Of a DNA stretch of 64,000 bases, positions 49,369 through 58,202 are shown one piece after another (positions within the stretch are counted from its first letter, which is position 1; each line of letters opens with the position of its first letter). The stretch comes from Polyangiaceae bacterium (GTDB taxonomy: Bacteria > Myxococcota_A > Polyangia > Polyangiales > Polyangiaceae). The stretch covers positions 25,196 to 89,195 of the forward strand of contig JABFXY010000056.1 of NCBI GenBank assembly GCA_013361525.1, in the 5' to 3' direction. Under the pieces are notes generated by a model. That model had not been told where the DNA came from. It did not search any database and saw nothing but the letters and a program-made list of their open reading frames with translations. Made by a program: the position numbers and the translations under genes.

Positions 49369-49716
49369 TCAGTTGACGGGCTTGAGCTTCGCGAGAATTT
49401 TCTTCGCGTCCTCGGCTTCGACCTTGGCGGCTTGGAGTCGCGCGATCTCGCGTGCGAGTTCCGCGTCCGCTTCCGCGCGGCGAAGGAGGCGATCGGCCTT
49501 CTCGTTCTCGTCCTGATCCATCAGCTCTTTGCCTTTGCCGAGCTGCTCGCGTGCGAGCTTCAGGTAGAGCTGCGATTGGGGATCGAGGCGATCGGCGCCG
49601 GCTTCTTCGGCGCCGCGAACGGCGGCTTGCGAGCGCGCGTATTGATCGACGGGCGATTCGAACGACGCGCAAGCCGACAGCCACAACAGGCCAAGGGCGA
49701 GAAGGGATCGTTGCAT
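49369..49716 (-). CDS. DUF4398 lipoprotein
   Basis: 115 residues (ATG 49716; GTG 49719 also possible). Signal with lipobox LSAC, then an amphipathic helical domain with SPVDQYARSQAAVRGAEEAGADRLDPQSQLYLKLAREQLGKGKELMD, the pattern of DUF4398. Such proteins commonly accompany OmpA-like lipoproteins, as here (20 bp upstream of the OmpA gene). It probably forms a helical hairpin in the periplasm. First gene of the pair. Confidence 0.88.
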   Translation of the reverse strand: MQRSLLALGLLWLSACASFESPVDQYARSQAAVRGAEEAGADRLDPQSQLYLKLAREQLGKGKELMDQDENEKADRLLRRAEADAELAREIARLQAAKVEAEDAKKILAKLKPVN

Positions 49717-49873
49717 CACGGCGGGTTATACAGCCGAACGGGGGCTTTGAGCCACCGGGAGGATCGGCGATCCATCACCCACGGCACGGATCGCCATCGG
49801 TGATGCTTTTCGACCGCGATCCACCGCATCGAGGCCTCGGCTCCAACCTTGCACGGTAGTCCCGGGCGCACTC

Positions 49874-50515
49874 ATGACAGCACCAAAGCTTCCCGGCGAG
49901 CGATCACCGTCGACCTCGAGCGGCGCGCCGGTCGCGCGCGCTTCGGATGGACCGCGCTCCGGTATTCGAGCGTCGGTGCTCGTCCCGCGACCTTCGGCGA
50001 TTCCAGCTCCTGCGCCAAGCGGTGCTCAGAGTGGAACACAGAACGCGCAGCGCGCCGCGGTGAAGCCGCGCACCGCGAGGACCTCGCCGCCTCAACCGGC
50101 CAACGTGCCGCCCGCGAGCTCTCGCTCGCAGTACTTCCGATCGCTCACGTCGACGCGCGAAGACTGGCCGCTCGTCCCGGAGTCGGCCGCGAGATCGATC
50201 GAGCCGCCGAACGCGCGGGCGGCCGTACCGGCCTTCGGCGCACCGATGCGCAACCACGACGGGCGAAGCTCATTGCCTGCGTTCCTGCCGCCGGCATCGA
50301 TGGTCACGCAACCCGCCGCGCCCGCGGTGCACTTCACACGCGTCGCCAATGACGACGAAGCGACGCTTCTCGATCTCGCGCCGGTGTTTGCCGTCGACCT
50401 GCCGGAGTCGGCGCGCTCGGCTCGGCCCGAGACGCGACCTGTCGTCCTCGTCGTGGTCTTCGCGATGGGTCTCGTCGCGGGCGTCGTCGCGACGCTGTTT
50501 CTCCAACAGCTCTGA
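49874..50515 (+). CDS. Pro-rich protein with C-terminal membrane anchor
   Basis: 213 residues, ATG 49874. The first 170 residues are low-complexity, rich in Pro, Ala, Ser and Arg. A single hydrophobic span (about 190-209, VVLVVVFAMGLVAGVVATLF) closes the protein, so it is tail-anchored with a disordered cytoplasmic part. Function unknown. Codon bias fits a real gene. The 157-bp gap from the DUF4398 gene is divergent promoter space. Convergent with the TetR gene. Confidence 0.65.
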   Translation: MTAPKLPGERSPSTSSGAPVARASDGPRSGIRASVLVPRPSAIPAPAPSGAQSGTQNAQRAAVKPRTARTSPPQPANVPPASSRSQYFRSLTSTREDWPLVPESAARSIEPPNARAAVPAFGAPMRNHDGRSSLPAFLPPASMVTQPAAPAVHFTRVANDDEATLLDLAPVFAVDLPESARSARPETRPVVLVVVFAMGLVAGVVATLFLQQL

Positions 50516-50524
50516 GCGGGATCG

Positions 50525-51130
50525 TCAGACCGCCTTCAACCCAGCGACCACGATGTCGACGGTGCGCGCGATCATCTGCTCGTCGACGCGCTCGACGTTG
50601 AAGACGAGCCTCGTGGTCAGCGGCGAAAAAATCATGTCGGCGATGAGCGCGGCATCGGTATCCGGCGGTAGCTCACCGCGGTCGATCGCGCGCTGAACCA
50701 TCGCGATCCTTCCTCGGCGACCGTCGGCGCGCAGCTCTCGCACGATGGGCTCGAGCTCGGGATGACCGACCTCGGTCTGAATCACGCGGACGATGCCTCG
50801 GCCCATCGGTGACTCGTGGAAGGCGAGCCAGTCCCGCGCGATGGCCAGCGCCTCTTCCTTCAACGTCGATCCGCGCGCGACACCAGCAGGCGGCTTCGAG
50901 CGACGGATCGCCGCGTCGACGAGCGAAGCGCGCGTCGGCCAGCGCCGATAGATCGTGGTCTTGTTGACGCCCGACCGCGCAGCGATGTCGTCGACCCGAA
51001 GGGCCGCGAACCCGACCTCGCTCAGCTGCTCGGCCGTTGCCTGAAGGATGCGTTCCACGACGTCCGCCGCTCGCCCGCGGGTGCGGACGTCGCGCGTGCG
51101 GCGCGTGGAGGAGGTCGTCGAGGTAGTCAT
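50525..51130 (-). CDS. TetR-family transcriptional regulator
   Basis: 201 residues, ATG 51130. N-terminal helix-turn-helix (about 22-70): ILQATAEQLSEVGFAALRVDDIAARSGVNKTTIYRRWPTRASLVDAAI, the canonical TetR signature. The C-terminal ligand domain is unspecific. It is divergent from a HlyD-type/MFS efflux pair with 89 bp between them, so it most likely represses that pair and is relieved by a transported compound. Confidence 0.95.
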   Translation of the reverse strand: MTTSTTSSTRRTRDVRTRGRAADVVERILQATAEQLSEVGFAALRVDDIAARSGVNKTTIYRRWPTRASLVDAAIRRSKPPAGVARGSTLKEEALAIARDWLAFHESPMGRGIVRVIQTEVGHPELEPIVRELRADGRRGRIAMVQRAIDRGELPPDTDAALIADMIFSPLTTRLVFNVERVDEQMIARTVDIVVAGLKAV

Positions 51131-51219
51131 GAGTACGCTTTCTTTTCCGTGGTCGGCTTCGAGAAACTTAAGGCAACAGCCAGTTGCGGGCTAGTCGTCC
51201 GGGACTATTATGGCGACAA
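51131..51219. promoter_or_regulatory. Divergent tetR/efflux promoter-operator region
   Basis: 89 bp. Two short dyads: GCAAC-AGCCA-GTTGC (51173-51187) and TAGTC-GTCCGG-GACTA (51192-51207). A candidate plus-strand promoter is TTGCGG (51184-51189), 16 bp, TATTAT (51206-51211). Both dyads overlap this promoter, as expected for TetR control. The transcript would start near the ATG at 51220, so it may be almost leaderless. Confidence 0.45.
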
Positions 51220-52476
51220 ATGGTTGCCTCAGCGGATGCTTCGACTGCCGGCTCGATGCCCGGCTCCATATCCGAACAGATCGCCGCCCCAGCCCCCGCC
51301 CCCTCGGTCGCGAAAAAGAGCAGCAAAAAGGGCCGAGTACTCGTGGCGCTCGCCCTCGCGGCCGCCGCCGGCGGTGGGGGCTATTGGTATTTGAACCGCG
51401 GCCTCGTCACGACCGACGACGCCCAGGTCGACGCTCAGCTCGTCGCCGTCCCCGCGCAAACCGCCGGAACGATTGCAAAGATCCATTTCGAGGAGAACCA
51501 GGTCATCCACGAAGGCGACCTGCTCGTCGAGCTCGACGACTCCATCGCGAAGGCCCGGGTCGAGCAGGCGGACGCCTCGGTTCAGGCGGCCAAGGCCTCG
51601 GCAGAGGCGGCGGACGCCGACGTCCTCGTCGCGACCATCAACACGAAGGGCAACCGCAGCGTCGCGAAAGCCGCGCTGACCACCGCGTCCGCGGGCGCCA
51701 TGACCGCGACCGACCAGATCAAAGAGGCGGAGGCTTCGGTCAAAGCGGGCACCATCTCGCTCAAGCAGGCGGAGACGGATCGCGAGCGGGCATCCACCTT
51801 GTCCGATGCCGGCGCGATCTCGAAGGCCGAGGCGGACAGGGCCGAGACTGCGTACCAGCTCGCGAGCTCCAACTTGGAAGCTGCACGCGCCCGCGTGACG
51901 ACGCTCAAACTGAGCGCGGCGCAGGCGCAGGGTCGCGTAGCGGAGGCCAGCGCCAAGGCGGAACAAACCGACGACGTCGAGACGCTCCTCGCGCAGGCCA
52001 CGGCCCGCGCGAAAACGGCGCGCGCGCAGGTGACCACGGCGGAGGCCGCGCTCGCGGTCGCGAAGATCGATCTGGCGCACACGAAGGTGTACGCGCCTGC
52101 ATCCGGCGTGCTGTCGAAGAAGACGATCGCCGTCGGCCAGTTCGTCGGCACGGGTCAACCCGTCGCGCAGCTGGTTCCGAGCGACGTGTGGGTCACGGCC
52201 AACTTCAAAGAGACGCAGCTCGCTTCCCTGCGCGTCGGCCAAGAGGCCGACTTCACGGTCGACGCCTACGGCAGTGAGACCTTCCACGGCACAATCGAGA
52301 GCTTCTCGGGCGCGACCGGCTCTCGCTTCGCTCTCCTGCCGCCCGACAACGCATCCGGCAACTTCACGAAGGTCGTCCAGCGCCTCCCGGTCCGTGTCCA
52401 CATCACCGACAACGTCTCGGAGGCGCATCCGCTGCGTCCCGGCATGAGCGTCGAGCTCACTGTCCACACGCGCTGA
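51220..52476 (+). CDS. HlyD/EmrA-type membrane fusion protein
   Basis: 418 residues from ATG 51220 (a later Met at 51256 is possible). One N-terminal membrane span (about 41-62), a first lipoyl-like half (TTDDAQVDAQLVAVPAQTAGTIAKIHFEENQVIHEGDLLVELDD), a long coiled-coil hairpin (about 110-290, ending at QTDDVETLLAQATARAKTAR), the second half (THTKVYAPASGVLSKKTI in spirit: HTKVYAPASGVLSKK) and a beta-barrel. It bridges the MFS pump to the outer-membrane channel in a tripartite EmrAB-TolC-like exporter. Gap to the pump gene is 7 bp. Confidence 0.95.
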   Translation: MVASADASTAGSMPGSISEQIAAPAPAPSVAKKSSKKGRVLVALALAAAAGGGGYWYLNRGLVTTDDAQVDAQLVAVPAQTAGTIAKIHFEENQVIHEGDLLVELDDSIAKARVEQADASVQAAKASAEAADADVLVATINTKGNRSVAKAALTTASAGAMTATDQIKEAEASVKAGTISLKQAETDRERASTLSDAGAISKAEADRAETAYQLASSNLEAARARVTTLKLSAAQAQGRVAEASAKAEQTDDVETLLAQATARAKTARAQVTTAEAALAVAKIDLAHTKVYAPASGVLSKKTIAVGQFVGTGQPVAQLVPSDVWVTANFKETQLASLRVGQEADFTVDAYGSETFHGTIESFSGATGSRFALLPPDNASGNFTKVVQRLPVRVHITDNVSEAHPLRPGMSVELTVHTR

Positions 52477-52483
52477 GGCAGTC

Positions 52484-54058
52484 ATGAGCACCGCCGTCGC
52501 GCTCCCAGAGCCCCTCGCCGCGCCGAAGGTCAACAAGTGGTTCGTCGCAGCCGCCGTCGCGCTCGGCGCGCTCATGGAGATCGTCGACACGAGCATCGTC
52601 AACGTCGCGCTCACGCAGATGCAGGCGTCGCTCGGCGCGACGCTGAGCGAAATCGGCTGGGTCATCACGAGCTACGGCATCGCGAACGTCATCATCTTGC
52701 CGCTCAGCGCGTGGCTCGGTGATCGCTTCGGCAAGAAGAACTACTTCATCTTCTCGCTCATCGGGTTCGTCGTCGCCTCGGCGCTCTGCGGCCTCGCGAC
52801 GACGCTGCCGATGCTCGTCGCGGCGCGCATCCTCCAAGGCCTCACCGGCGGCGGCCTCCTCGCGAAGGCGCAAGCGATCCTCTTCGAAACGTTCCCGCGC
52901 GAAGAGCAGGCGATGGCCCAAGGTTTCTTCGGCGCGATCGCCATCGCGGGCCCCGCGATCGGACCGACGCTCGGCGGCTGGATCGTCACGAACGTCGACT
53001 GGCGATGGATCTTCTTCATCAACCTGCCGATCGGCGTCATCGGCGTGTTCATGTGCATGGCCGCGTTGCCCCGCGACGTGGAGCAGCGCGTGAAGAAGCG
53101 GGTCGATTGGATCGCCATCCTGATGCTCGCGGTCGGCATCGGCTCGTTCCAAGCCTTCTTGGAAGAAGGAAACAGCGAGGATTGGTTCGACTCGCCCTTC
53201 ATCGTCGCGCTCGGCGTCTCGACCGTCGTCGGCATCGTCGCCTTCGTCCAGCGCACGCTCGCGTCCGACGCGCCCGTCGTCGATCTACGCGTCTTGCGTT
53301 ATCGATCGCTCGCAGCCGGCAGTGTGCTCTCGATCGTCCTCGGCATGGCGCTCTACGGCGGCATCTTCGCGATTCCGATCTTCGCGCAGACGATCCTCGG
53401 CTTCACCTCTCAACAAGTGGGCATGATGATGTTGCCCAGCGCGCTCATGTCCGCCGTCGCGATGGGTCTCGCGAGCCGCATCGTCGGGAAGCTCGATCCA
53501 CGCATCGCGCTCGCCTGCGGCGCCGTCATCCTCACGACGTCGATCTTCCTCTTGTCGAACCTGACGATGAACACCAGCTCGGGAGACTTCCAGCTGCCGC
53601 TGATCATTCGGTCCTTCGGCACGGTGTTCATGTTCCTGCCGCTGTCGCTCGCCGCCATCGGTCCCATCCCGAAGAAAGACGTCGCGGCGGCGAGCGGCTT
53701 CTACAACCTCACGCGGCAGCTCGGCGGCAGCATCGGCGTCGCCGCGCTGACGACGTTGCTCGCGCGGCGGCAGTCGTTCCACTCGGCGGTCATCGGCGAA
53801 AAGCTCGTCTCGTCGGACCCGGAGACGCTCCAGCGGCTCGAGCAGATCGCGCAGGGCTTCATGGCCCGGGGCGTCGACTCCACGACGGCGCACCAACAAG
53901 CGTTCGCGCTCTTGAAGGGCAGCATCGAGCGCCAGGCGTCGGTGATCTCGTTCTCCGACACCTTCTGGGCCACGGCCGTGCTGATCATCTGCACGCTGCC
54001 GCTCATCTTGTTGCTCGGCAAGCCGCAGAAGGGCGCGGCCGTGGCGGTGGATCACTAG
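52484..54058 (+). CDS. DHA2-family MFS drug exporter (EmrB/QacA type)
   Basis: 524 residues, ATG 52484. About 14 hydrophobic spans. Early helices: DTSIVNVALTQMQ (motif with the Asp of helix 1), WVITSYGIANVIILPLSAWLGDRFGKKN (motif A) and GPAIGPTLGGWI (motif C), typical of DHA2 drug:H+ antiporters. Together with the HlyD-like gene it forms an EmrAB-type exporter for hydrophobic toxins, controlled by the divergent TetR. No outer-membrane TolC-like gene is here, so the channel is elsewhere. Confidence 0.96.
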   Translation: MSTAVALPEPLAAPKVNKWFVAAAVALGALMEIVDTSIVNVALTQMQASLGATLSEIGWVITSYGIANVIILPLSAWLGDRFGKKNYFIFSLIGFVVASALCGLATTLPMLVAARILQGLTGGGLLAKAQAILFETFPREEQAMAQGFFGAIAIAGPAIGPTLGGWIVTNVDWRWIFFINLPIGVIGVFMCMAALPRDVEQRVKKRVDWIAILMLAVGIGSFQAFLEEGNSEDWFDSPFIVALGVSTVVGIVAFVQRTLASDAPVVDLRVLRYRSLAAGSVLSIVLGMALYGGIFAIPIFAQTILGFTSQQVGMMMLPSALMSAVAMGLASRIVGKLDPRIALACGAVILTTSIFLLSNLTMNTSSGDFQLPLIIRSFGTVFMFLPLSLAAIGPIPKKDVAAASGFYNLTRQLGGSIGVAALTTLLARRQSFHSAVIGEKLVSSDPETLQRLEQIAQGFMARGVDSTTAHQQAFALLKGSIERQASVISFSDTFWATAVLIICTLPLILLLGKPQKGAAVAVDH

Positions 54059-54386
54059 GATTGGGCGGCAACGTTCATCGTTGACCGTACTGCTCCACTG
54101 CCGACTTGATGGCCCCGCCCGCTCTCGCGAGATCCTCGGGCACCATGACCGGATGGCATTCGATGCTCGCATTGAATGCCAAGAACCACGCCGTTCGAGG
54201 AGCGCTGATCGCATCGATATCGACGCTGCGTCTGGAGCCACACGCCGAGTGGATCGAACGACTTCGATGCAGTTTCTCCTCGGCGTGTGTCGACCGTCGA
54301 CGTGGCGGCGCGGCCCCCGCGCGCACGAGCGACCGCACCCGAAGCAGTCACTTGCATCATGATAGTCATGAGGCTACATGCGGTGA
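54059..54386. other. Intergenic region with no convincing gene
   Basis: 328 bp between the MFS gene and the ketosynthase gene. The best coding-like stretch is on the minus strand near 54075-54190, where about 36 residues with good codon use precede a stop (for example ECHPVMVPEDLARAGGAIK), but the upstream part of that frame is not protein-like. It could be a gene remnant. The promoter for the ketosynthase is expected near 54340-54380. Confidence 0.4.
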
Positions 54387-55646
54387 ATGAGCAGATCGCG
54401 CGTCGTGATCACGGGCATCGGCATGGTGACACCCCTCGGCCACGACACCCCGTCGACCTGGGCGTCACTCGTCGAAGGGCGGAGCGGTGCCGGACCGATC
54501 ACGCAATTCGATCCGTCGAGCTTCGCGGTTCAGTTCGCTTGTGAGGTGAAGGATTGGCGGGCCGAGACGTACCTCGGCGGCAAGCTCTGCCGCGAGCTCG
54601 ATCGATTTTCGGAGTTTGCGATCGTCGCGGCCGACGAGGCCGTTCGTGACGCGGGCTTGAGCATCACCGAGGAACGAGAGGAGCGCGCTGGCTGCATCGT
54701 GGGCACCGGCGTCGGCGGTCTCGCGACGATCGAATTCAACGCGAGGGAGCTCGAGTCGCGCGGCGTGCGGCGCATGAGCCCGTACGTGATCCCCGCGGTA
54801 TCCGGCAATCTCGCGGCCGGCCAAATCACCATTCGGCATCGCCTCCGTGGTCCGAGCTATTGCACGACGAGCGCTTGCGCGACCGGTGCGCACGCCGTCG
54901 GCGAAGCTGCGGAGTGGATTCGTCGAGGTCACGCGGACGTGATGGTCGCTGGCGCCGCGGAAGCGCCGATTACCCGCGTCGGAATGGGCGGCTTCCAAGC
55001 GATGCGCGCGCTCTCGCGTCGCAACGACGCCCCCGCCCGCGCGAGCCGGCCCTTCGACGTCGACCGCGACGGATTCGTCGCCGGTGAAGGCGCGGCGATC
55101 TTGATCCTCGAGCGACTCGAGCACGCTCACCGGCGCGGCGCGAAGATCTACGGCGAGCTGACGGGTTATGGTGCGTCGTCCGACGCCTTCCACATCTGCC
55201 AGCCCCCGCCGACCGGCGAAGGCTGCGCTCGCAGCATGAAAATGGCTCTTTCGGAGGCGAAGCTCGCGCCGAGCGCCGTCGGGTACCTCAATGCCCATGC
55301 CACCTCGACCGGCATCGGCGACGTCGCGGAGGCGAACGGGATCCGCACTGCATTCGGCGCCGCCGCCGAGAGCCTTTGGGTGAGCTCGACGAAGAGTATG
55401 ACCGGCCACACCCTCGGAGCGGCCGGCGCGATCGAAGCGGCAATCAGCTTGCTCGCGCTTCACCGAGGCGTCGTCCCCGCGACCATCAACGTCGATAGGG
55501 TCGACCCGGCGATCGGGCTCGATGTCGTCCCGAATGCCGCGCGAACGAAGAGCTTCGATCACGTGATGTCGAACGCATTCGGCTTCGGCGGCGCGAATGC
55601 GACCTTGGTCTTCTCCTCGCTGCGAGGTGCTATGGCGTCGTCATGA
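54387..55646 (+). CDS. Beta-ketoacyl-ACP synthase (FabF-like)
   Basis: 419 residues, GTG or ATG start near 54387. Condensing-enzyme triad: Cys164 in TTSACATGAHA, His in NAHATSTGIGD and His in KSMTGHTLGAAGAIEA, with SNAFGFGGANATLV near the end. NAHATST varies from the usual NAHGTST. So the fold and active site are complete. No acyl carrier protein or other fatty-acid gene is next to it, and the partner is an HxlR regulator, so it is probably an accessory or secondary-metabolite KAS II rather than the housekeeping enzyme. Coupled by ATGA to the next gene. Confidence 0.94.
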   Translation: MSRSRVVITGIGMVTPLGHDTPSTWASLVEGRSGAGPITQFDPSSFAVQFACEVKDWRAETYLGGKLCRELDRFSEFAIVAADEAVRDAGLSITEEREERAGCIVGTGVGGLATIEFNARELESRGVRRMSPYVIPAVSGNLAAGQITIRHRLRGPSYCTTSACATGAHAVGEAAEWIRRGHADVMVAGAAEAPITRVGMGGFQAMRALSRRNDAPARASRPFDVDRDGFVAGEGAAILILERLEHAHRRGAKIYGELTGYGASSDAFHICQPPPTGEGCARSMKMALSEAKLAPSAVGYLNAHATSTGIGDVAEANGIRTAFGAAAESLWVSSTKSMTGHTLGAAGAIEAAISLLALHRGVVPATINVDRVDPAIGLDVVPNAARTKSFDHVMSNAFGFGGANATLVFSSLRGAMASS

Positions 55647-56146
55647 AGCGCTCGTCCTTCGCCGACATGGAATGTCCCATCGCCCGCGCGCTCGACATTT
55701 TGGGCGACGGGTGGACGCTCCTCATCCTTCGGGATGCCCTCTTGGGCTTTCGTTGTTTTGGTGAATTCGAAGAGCGACTCGGCATCGCTCCGACCACGCT
55801 CACGCGAAAGCTCGATCAGCTCGTGGAGGACGGGCTCCTCGACCGGGTTCGTTACACCGAACGTCCGCCGCGCCACGAATACGTGCTCACCGACAAAGGC
55901 CGAGAGCTCTATTCGGTCATGGTCGCGATCGGCGCCTGGTCGAACCGATGGCTCGCCGGACGCGGCGCCGAAGTGCTCGTCATGGTGGACGCCGAGAGCG
56001 GCAAGCGCGTCGATCCGATCCTCGTCGACGCCTCGACGGAAAAGCGCATCGCGCCCGGATCCGTGCGCTTGGAAGCAGGTCCCAAAGCGAGCGCGCGGCT
56101 CAAGAAGGCGCTCGTCGCGCGGCCCGTGACGCTGGGTGAGAAGTAG
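55643..56146 (+). CDS. HxlR-family transcriptional regulator
   Basis: 167 residues, ATG 55643 overlapping the KAS stop (ATGA). HxlR motif: CPIARALDILGDGWTLLILRDAL, FGEFEERLGIAPTTLTRKLDQLVEDGLL, with winged-helix region ending EYVLTDKGREL. The C-terminal 65 residues are an extension. HxlR proteins often respond to reactive carbonyls or redox signals. Translational coupling to a ketosynthase suggests control of that gene. Its last 47 bases overlap the convergent AraC gene. Confidence 0.94.
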   Translation: MKRSSFADMECPIARALDILGDGWTLLILRDALLGFRCFGEFEERLGIAPTTLTRKLDQLVEDGLLDRVRYTERPPRHEYVLTDKGRELYSVMVAIGAWSNRWLAGRGAEVLVMVDAESGKRVDPILVDASTEKRIAPGSVRLEAGPKASARLKKALVARPVTLGEK

Positions 56147-57155
56147 CGTGTCTCCACTGCGTCGGCGTCGTCCCTTCCCAACCACGAAACGCCCGCGAGA
56201 ACGAATTGGGCTCTTCGAATCCCAAAAGGAAGGCGACCTCGACGGGATCGAAATCGGTGTTGCGCAATAGGCGGCGCGCCGTCGTGTGCCGCACCTCGTC
56301 CAGCTCGGCTTGATACGTCGTGCGCTCTTCCTCGAGCCGGCGCTGCAACGTGCGCGAGCTGATGCGCAATCGCCGCGCGATCTTGGCGACGGTCGGCCGC
56401 TCGACCGCCATGTGGCGAGCGATCGCGACGCGAAGCTCACGGTGAAATGGGCGTACTTTCGACTTGCCTGCGAGCTCGGCCTCGAGGCCGGGGACGACGG
56501 CCGTGAGCGCGAGCGCGTCGTGGGTCGCAAACCGAAGCGCCAGCACGCTCTCGTCGAAGACGAGCCGGTCATAGGGCGCACCGAACTTGATCGGGCAGCC
56601 GAAGTGCTCCGCGAGCATTCGGGCGTCGGAGGAGCGACGGGCGAGCTCGATCCGGCGCGGAACGACGTGGGTTCCCGTTCCGCGCCGCACGAGCTCGACG
56701 AACGACGCGAACGAGCTGTCGACCAGAAGGCGCGGCACCGCGGCTTCGGCGAGCATCCAATGGAACCGAATGCTCGCCTCACCTCGCTCGATTTGGAGCT
56801 CGACCTCCTCGGGGCACGTCAGCCGCTTGTAGCGGGCCAACGTCTTCAACGCCGCTTCGCCGTTCGGGGCGTGAAGCGCGGTCGTCGAGGCGACGCTGTA
56901 CCCCTGATCGAGCGCCTCCGAACCGAGCACGAGCCCGAGGTCGCGCATCTTCGCGACCTCGTCGAGCGCGCGCCAGAAAGCGAAGAACTCCGCTGTCGTG
57001 AGCCGCAGCTTCGCGCCCTCGAGCTGCACCGCGGAGAGCCCCGCGCGCCGTGCGGTCTCGTCGACGTCGACGCCGAGCTCGGTGAGGCGCGCGAGCAGGA
57101 CCGGCGAGACCGGGACACGATCGTCGGGTGGGTTCTTCCGCGGACGAAGCTCCAT
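56100..57155 (-). CDS. AraC-family transcriptional regulator
   Basis: 351 residues from ATG 57155, whose A is shared with the stop of the SDR gene (TGATG). N-terminal ligand-binding domain of the arabinose-binding-like (OruR/ArgR type) family (about 15-200), then an AraC HTH pair (about 245-340): VAKIARRLRISSRTLQRRLEEER, ARRLLRNTDFDPVEVAFLLGFEEPNSFSRAFRGWEGTTPTQWR. It probably controls its own operon. It overlaps the HxlR gene tail to tail by 47 bp. Confidence 0.94.
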   Translation of the reverse strand: MELRPRKNPPDDRVPVSPVLLARLTELGVDVDETARRAGLSAVQLEGAKLRLTTAEFFAFWRALDEVAKMRDLGLVLGSEALDQGYSVASTTALHAPNGEAALKTLARYKRLTCPEEVELQIERGEASIRFHWMLAEAAVPRLLVDSSFASFVELVRRGTGTHVVPRRIELARRSSDARMLAEHFGCPIKFGAPYDRLVFDESVLALRFATHDALALTAVVPGLEAELAGKSKVRPFHRELRVAIARHMAVERPTVAKIARRLRISSRTLQRRLEEERTTYQAELDEVRHTTARRLLRNTDFDPVEVAFLLGFEEPNSFSRAFRGWEGTTPTQWRHATSHPASRAARRAPS

Positions 57156-58042
57156 CAGCGCCCGTTTCGCTGCGCGAGCAGCTCTTTCGCAATCGGCGTC
57201 TCCGCAAAATCCGGCAGCCCTGTGAAGTCGGTCGAGCGGCTCAACGCTCTCCACTTCTCGTCCTCGGCCTGCCGCGCGGAGGCGATGACACCGGCGAGGA
57301 AGACCGCGTCGGTGCCGAGCAACAGCCTGAGGGGCGGATTGGGATGCGACGCGATCTGCAGAATGGCCTGCGCCGCTTTTTCGGGATCGCCTCGCATCGT
57401 TCCGCCGTCTTCTCGGTGCTTCGCCATCGCGCCGACCGTTTGTTCGTACGCCGCGCTCGGCTTCTCGACCCGCATCGACGACCCGCCCCAATCCGTCTTG
57501 AAGCCGCCGGGCTCGACGAGCGTCACGTGAATGCCGAGCGGGGCGACCTCACGTGCGAGCACCTCGGAGAGACCTTCGAGCGCCCACTTCGCAGATTGAT
57601 ACGCGCCGAGACCGGCCGTGCCCTGACGCCCGCCGATCGACGAGATTTGAACGACGTGCCCCGACTTCTGGTTGCGGAAGACGGGAAGGGCTGCGCGCGT
57701 GACGTGGAACGCGCCGAAGAAATTCGTCTCGAACTGAGCACGAAAATCCTCTTCGGACACGTCCTCGATCGAATTGGTGTTCGCATATCCCGCATTGTTC
57801 ACGAGGACATCGAGTCGCCCGAACGCGGAGGTAGCGGCGGCGACGGCGGCGCGTGCTGCAGCAGGCTTCGTGACGTCGAGCTGGCGCGCGATGGCGCGAT
57901 TGCCGTGCGGTTCGATGATATCGCGCAGTTGTTCCGGGTGCCGAGCCGTCGCAACGAGCTTGTCGCCGGACTCGAGCACCGCCTTCGCGAGCTCGCGGCC
58001 GAGACCGCGGGAGCAACCTGTGATGAGCCAAACCTTGGACAT
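57155..58042 (-). CDS. Short-chain dehydrogenase/reductase
   Basis: 295 residues, ATG 58042. SDR hallmarks: ITGCSRGLGRELA (about 7-19), LVNNAGYANTNSIE, SSIGG as the catalytic Ser region and YQSAKWALEGLSE as YxxxK. The order of residues (ISSIGGRQGTAGLGAYQSAK) and length fit the NAD(P)-dependent oxidoreductases often found with AraC regulators. Substrate unknown. First gene of an SDR-AraC pair with TGATG coupling. Confidence 0.94.
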   Translation of the reverse strand: MSKVWLITGCSRGLGRELAKAVLESGDKLVATARHPEQLRDIIEPHGNRAIARQLDVTKPAAARAAVAAATSAFGRLDVLVNNAGYANTNSIEDVSEEDFRAQFETNFFGAFHVTRAALPVFRNQKSGHVVQISSIGGRQGTAGLGAYQSAKWALEGLSEVLAREVAPLGIHVTLVEPGGFKTDWGGSSMRVEKPSAAYEQTVGAMAKHREDGGTMRGDPEKAAQAILQIASHPNPPLRLLLGTDAVFLAGVIASARQAEDEKWRALSRSTDFTGLPDFAETPIAKELLAQRNGR

Positions 58043-58144
58043 GATCGTCTCCTCGAGCCGGCCAGGTCGCCGGCTGCAAGGAGGATTTACGCCCCCATTC
58101 GAGCTCTAACCAATCCGATCGCGCCAATCGATCCGACCTGAAAG

Positions 58145-58170
58145 CGTGGCCTTTTTGGCCGCGTGGCGGA
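58145..58170 (-). terminator. Weak terminator candidate
   Basis: CGTGGCC-TTTTT-GGCCGCG (near 58145-58163) forms a GC-rich hairpin with a 5-nt loop, 40 bp downstream of the stop of the minus-strand lipoprotein gene. Only a short T-run follows in that orientation, so the call is weak. Confidence 0.3.
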
Positions 58171-58202
58171 GCGGTCTGGGTCGGCGTCGCGGGCCGCGAC
58201 AG

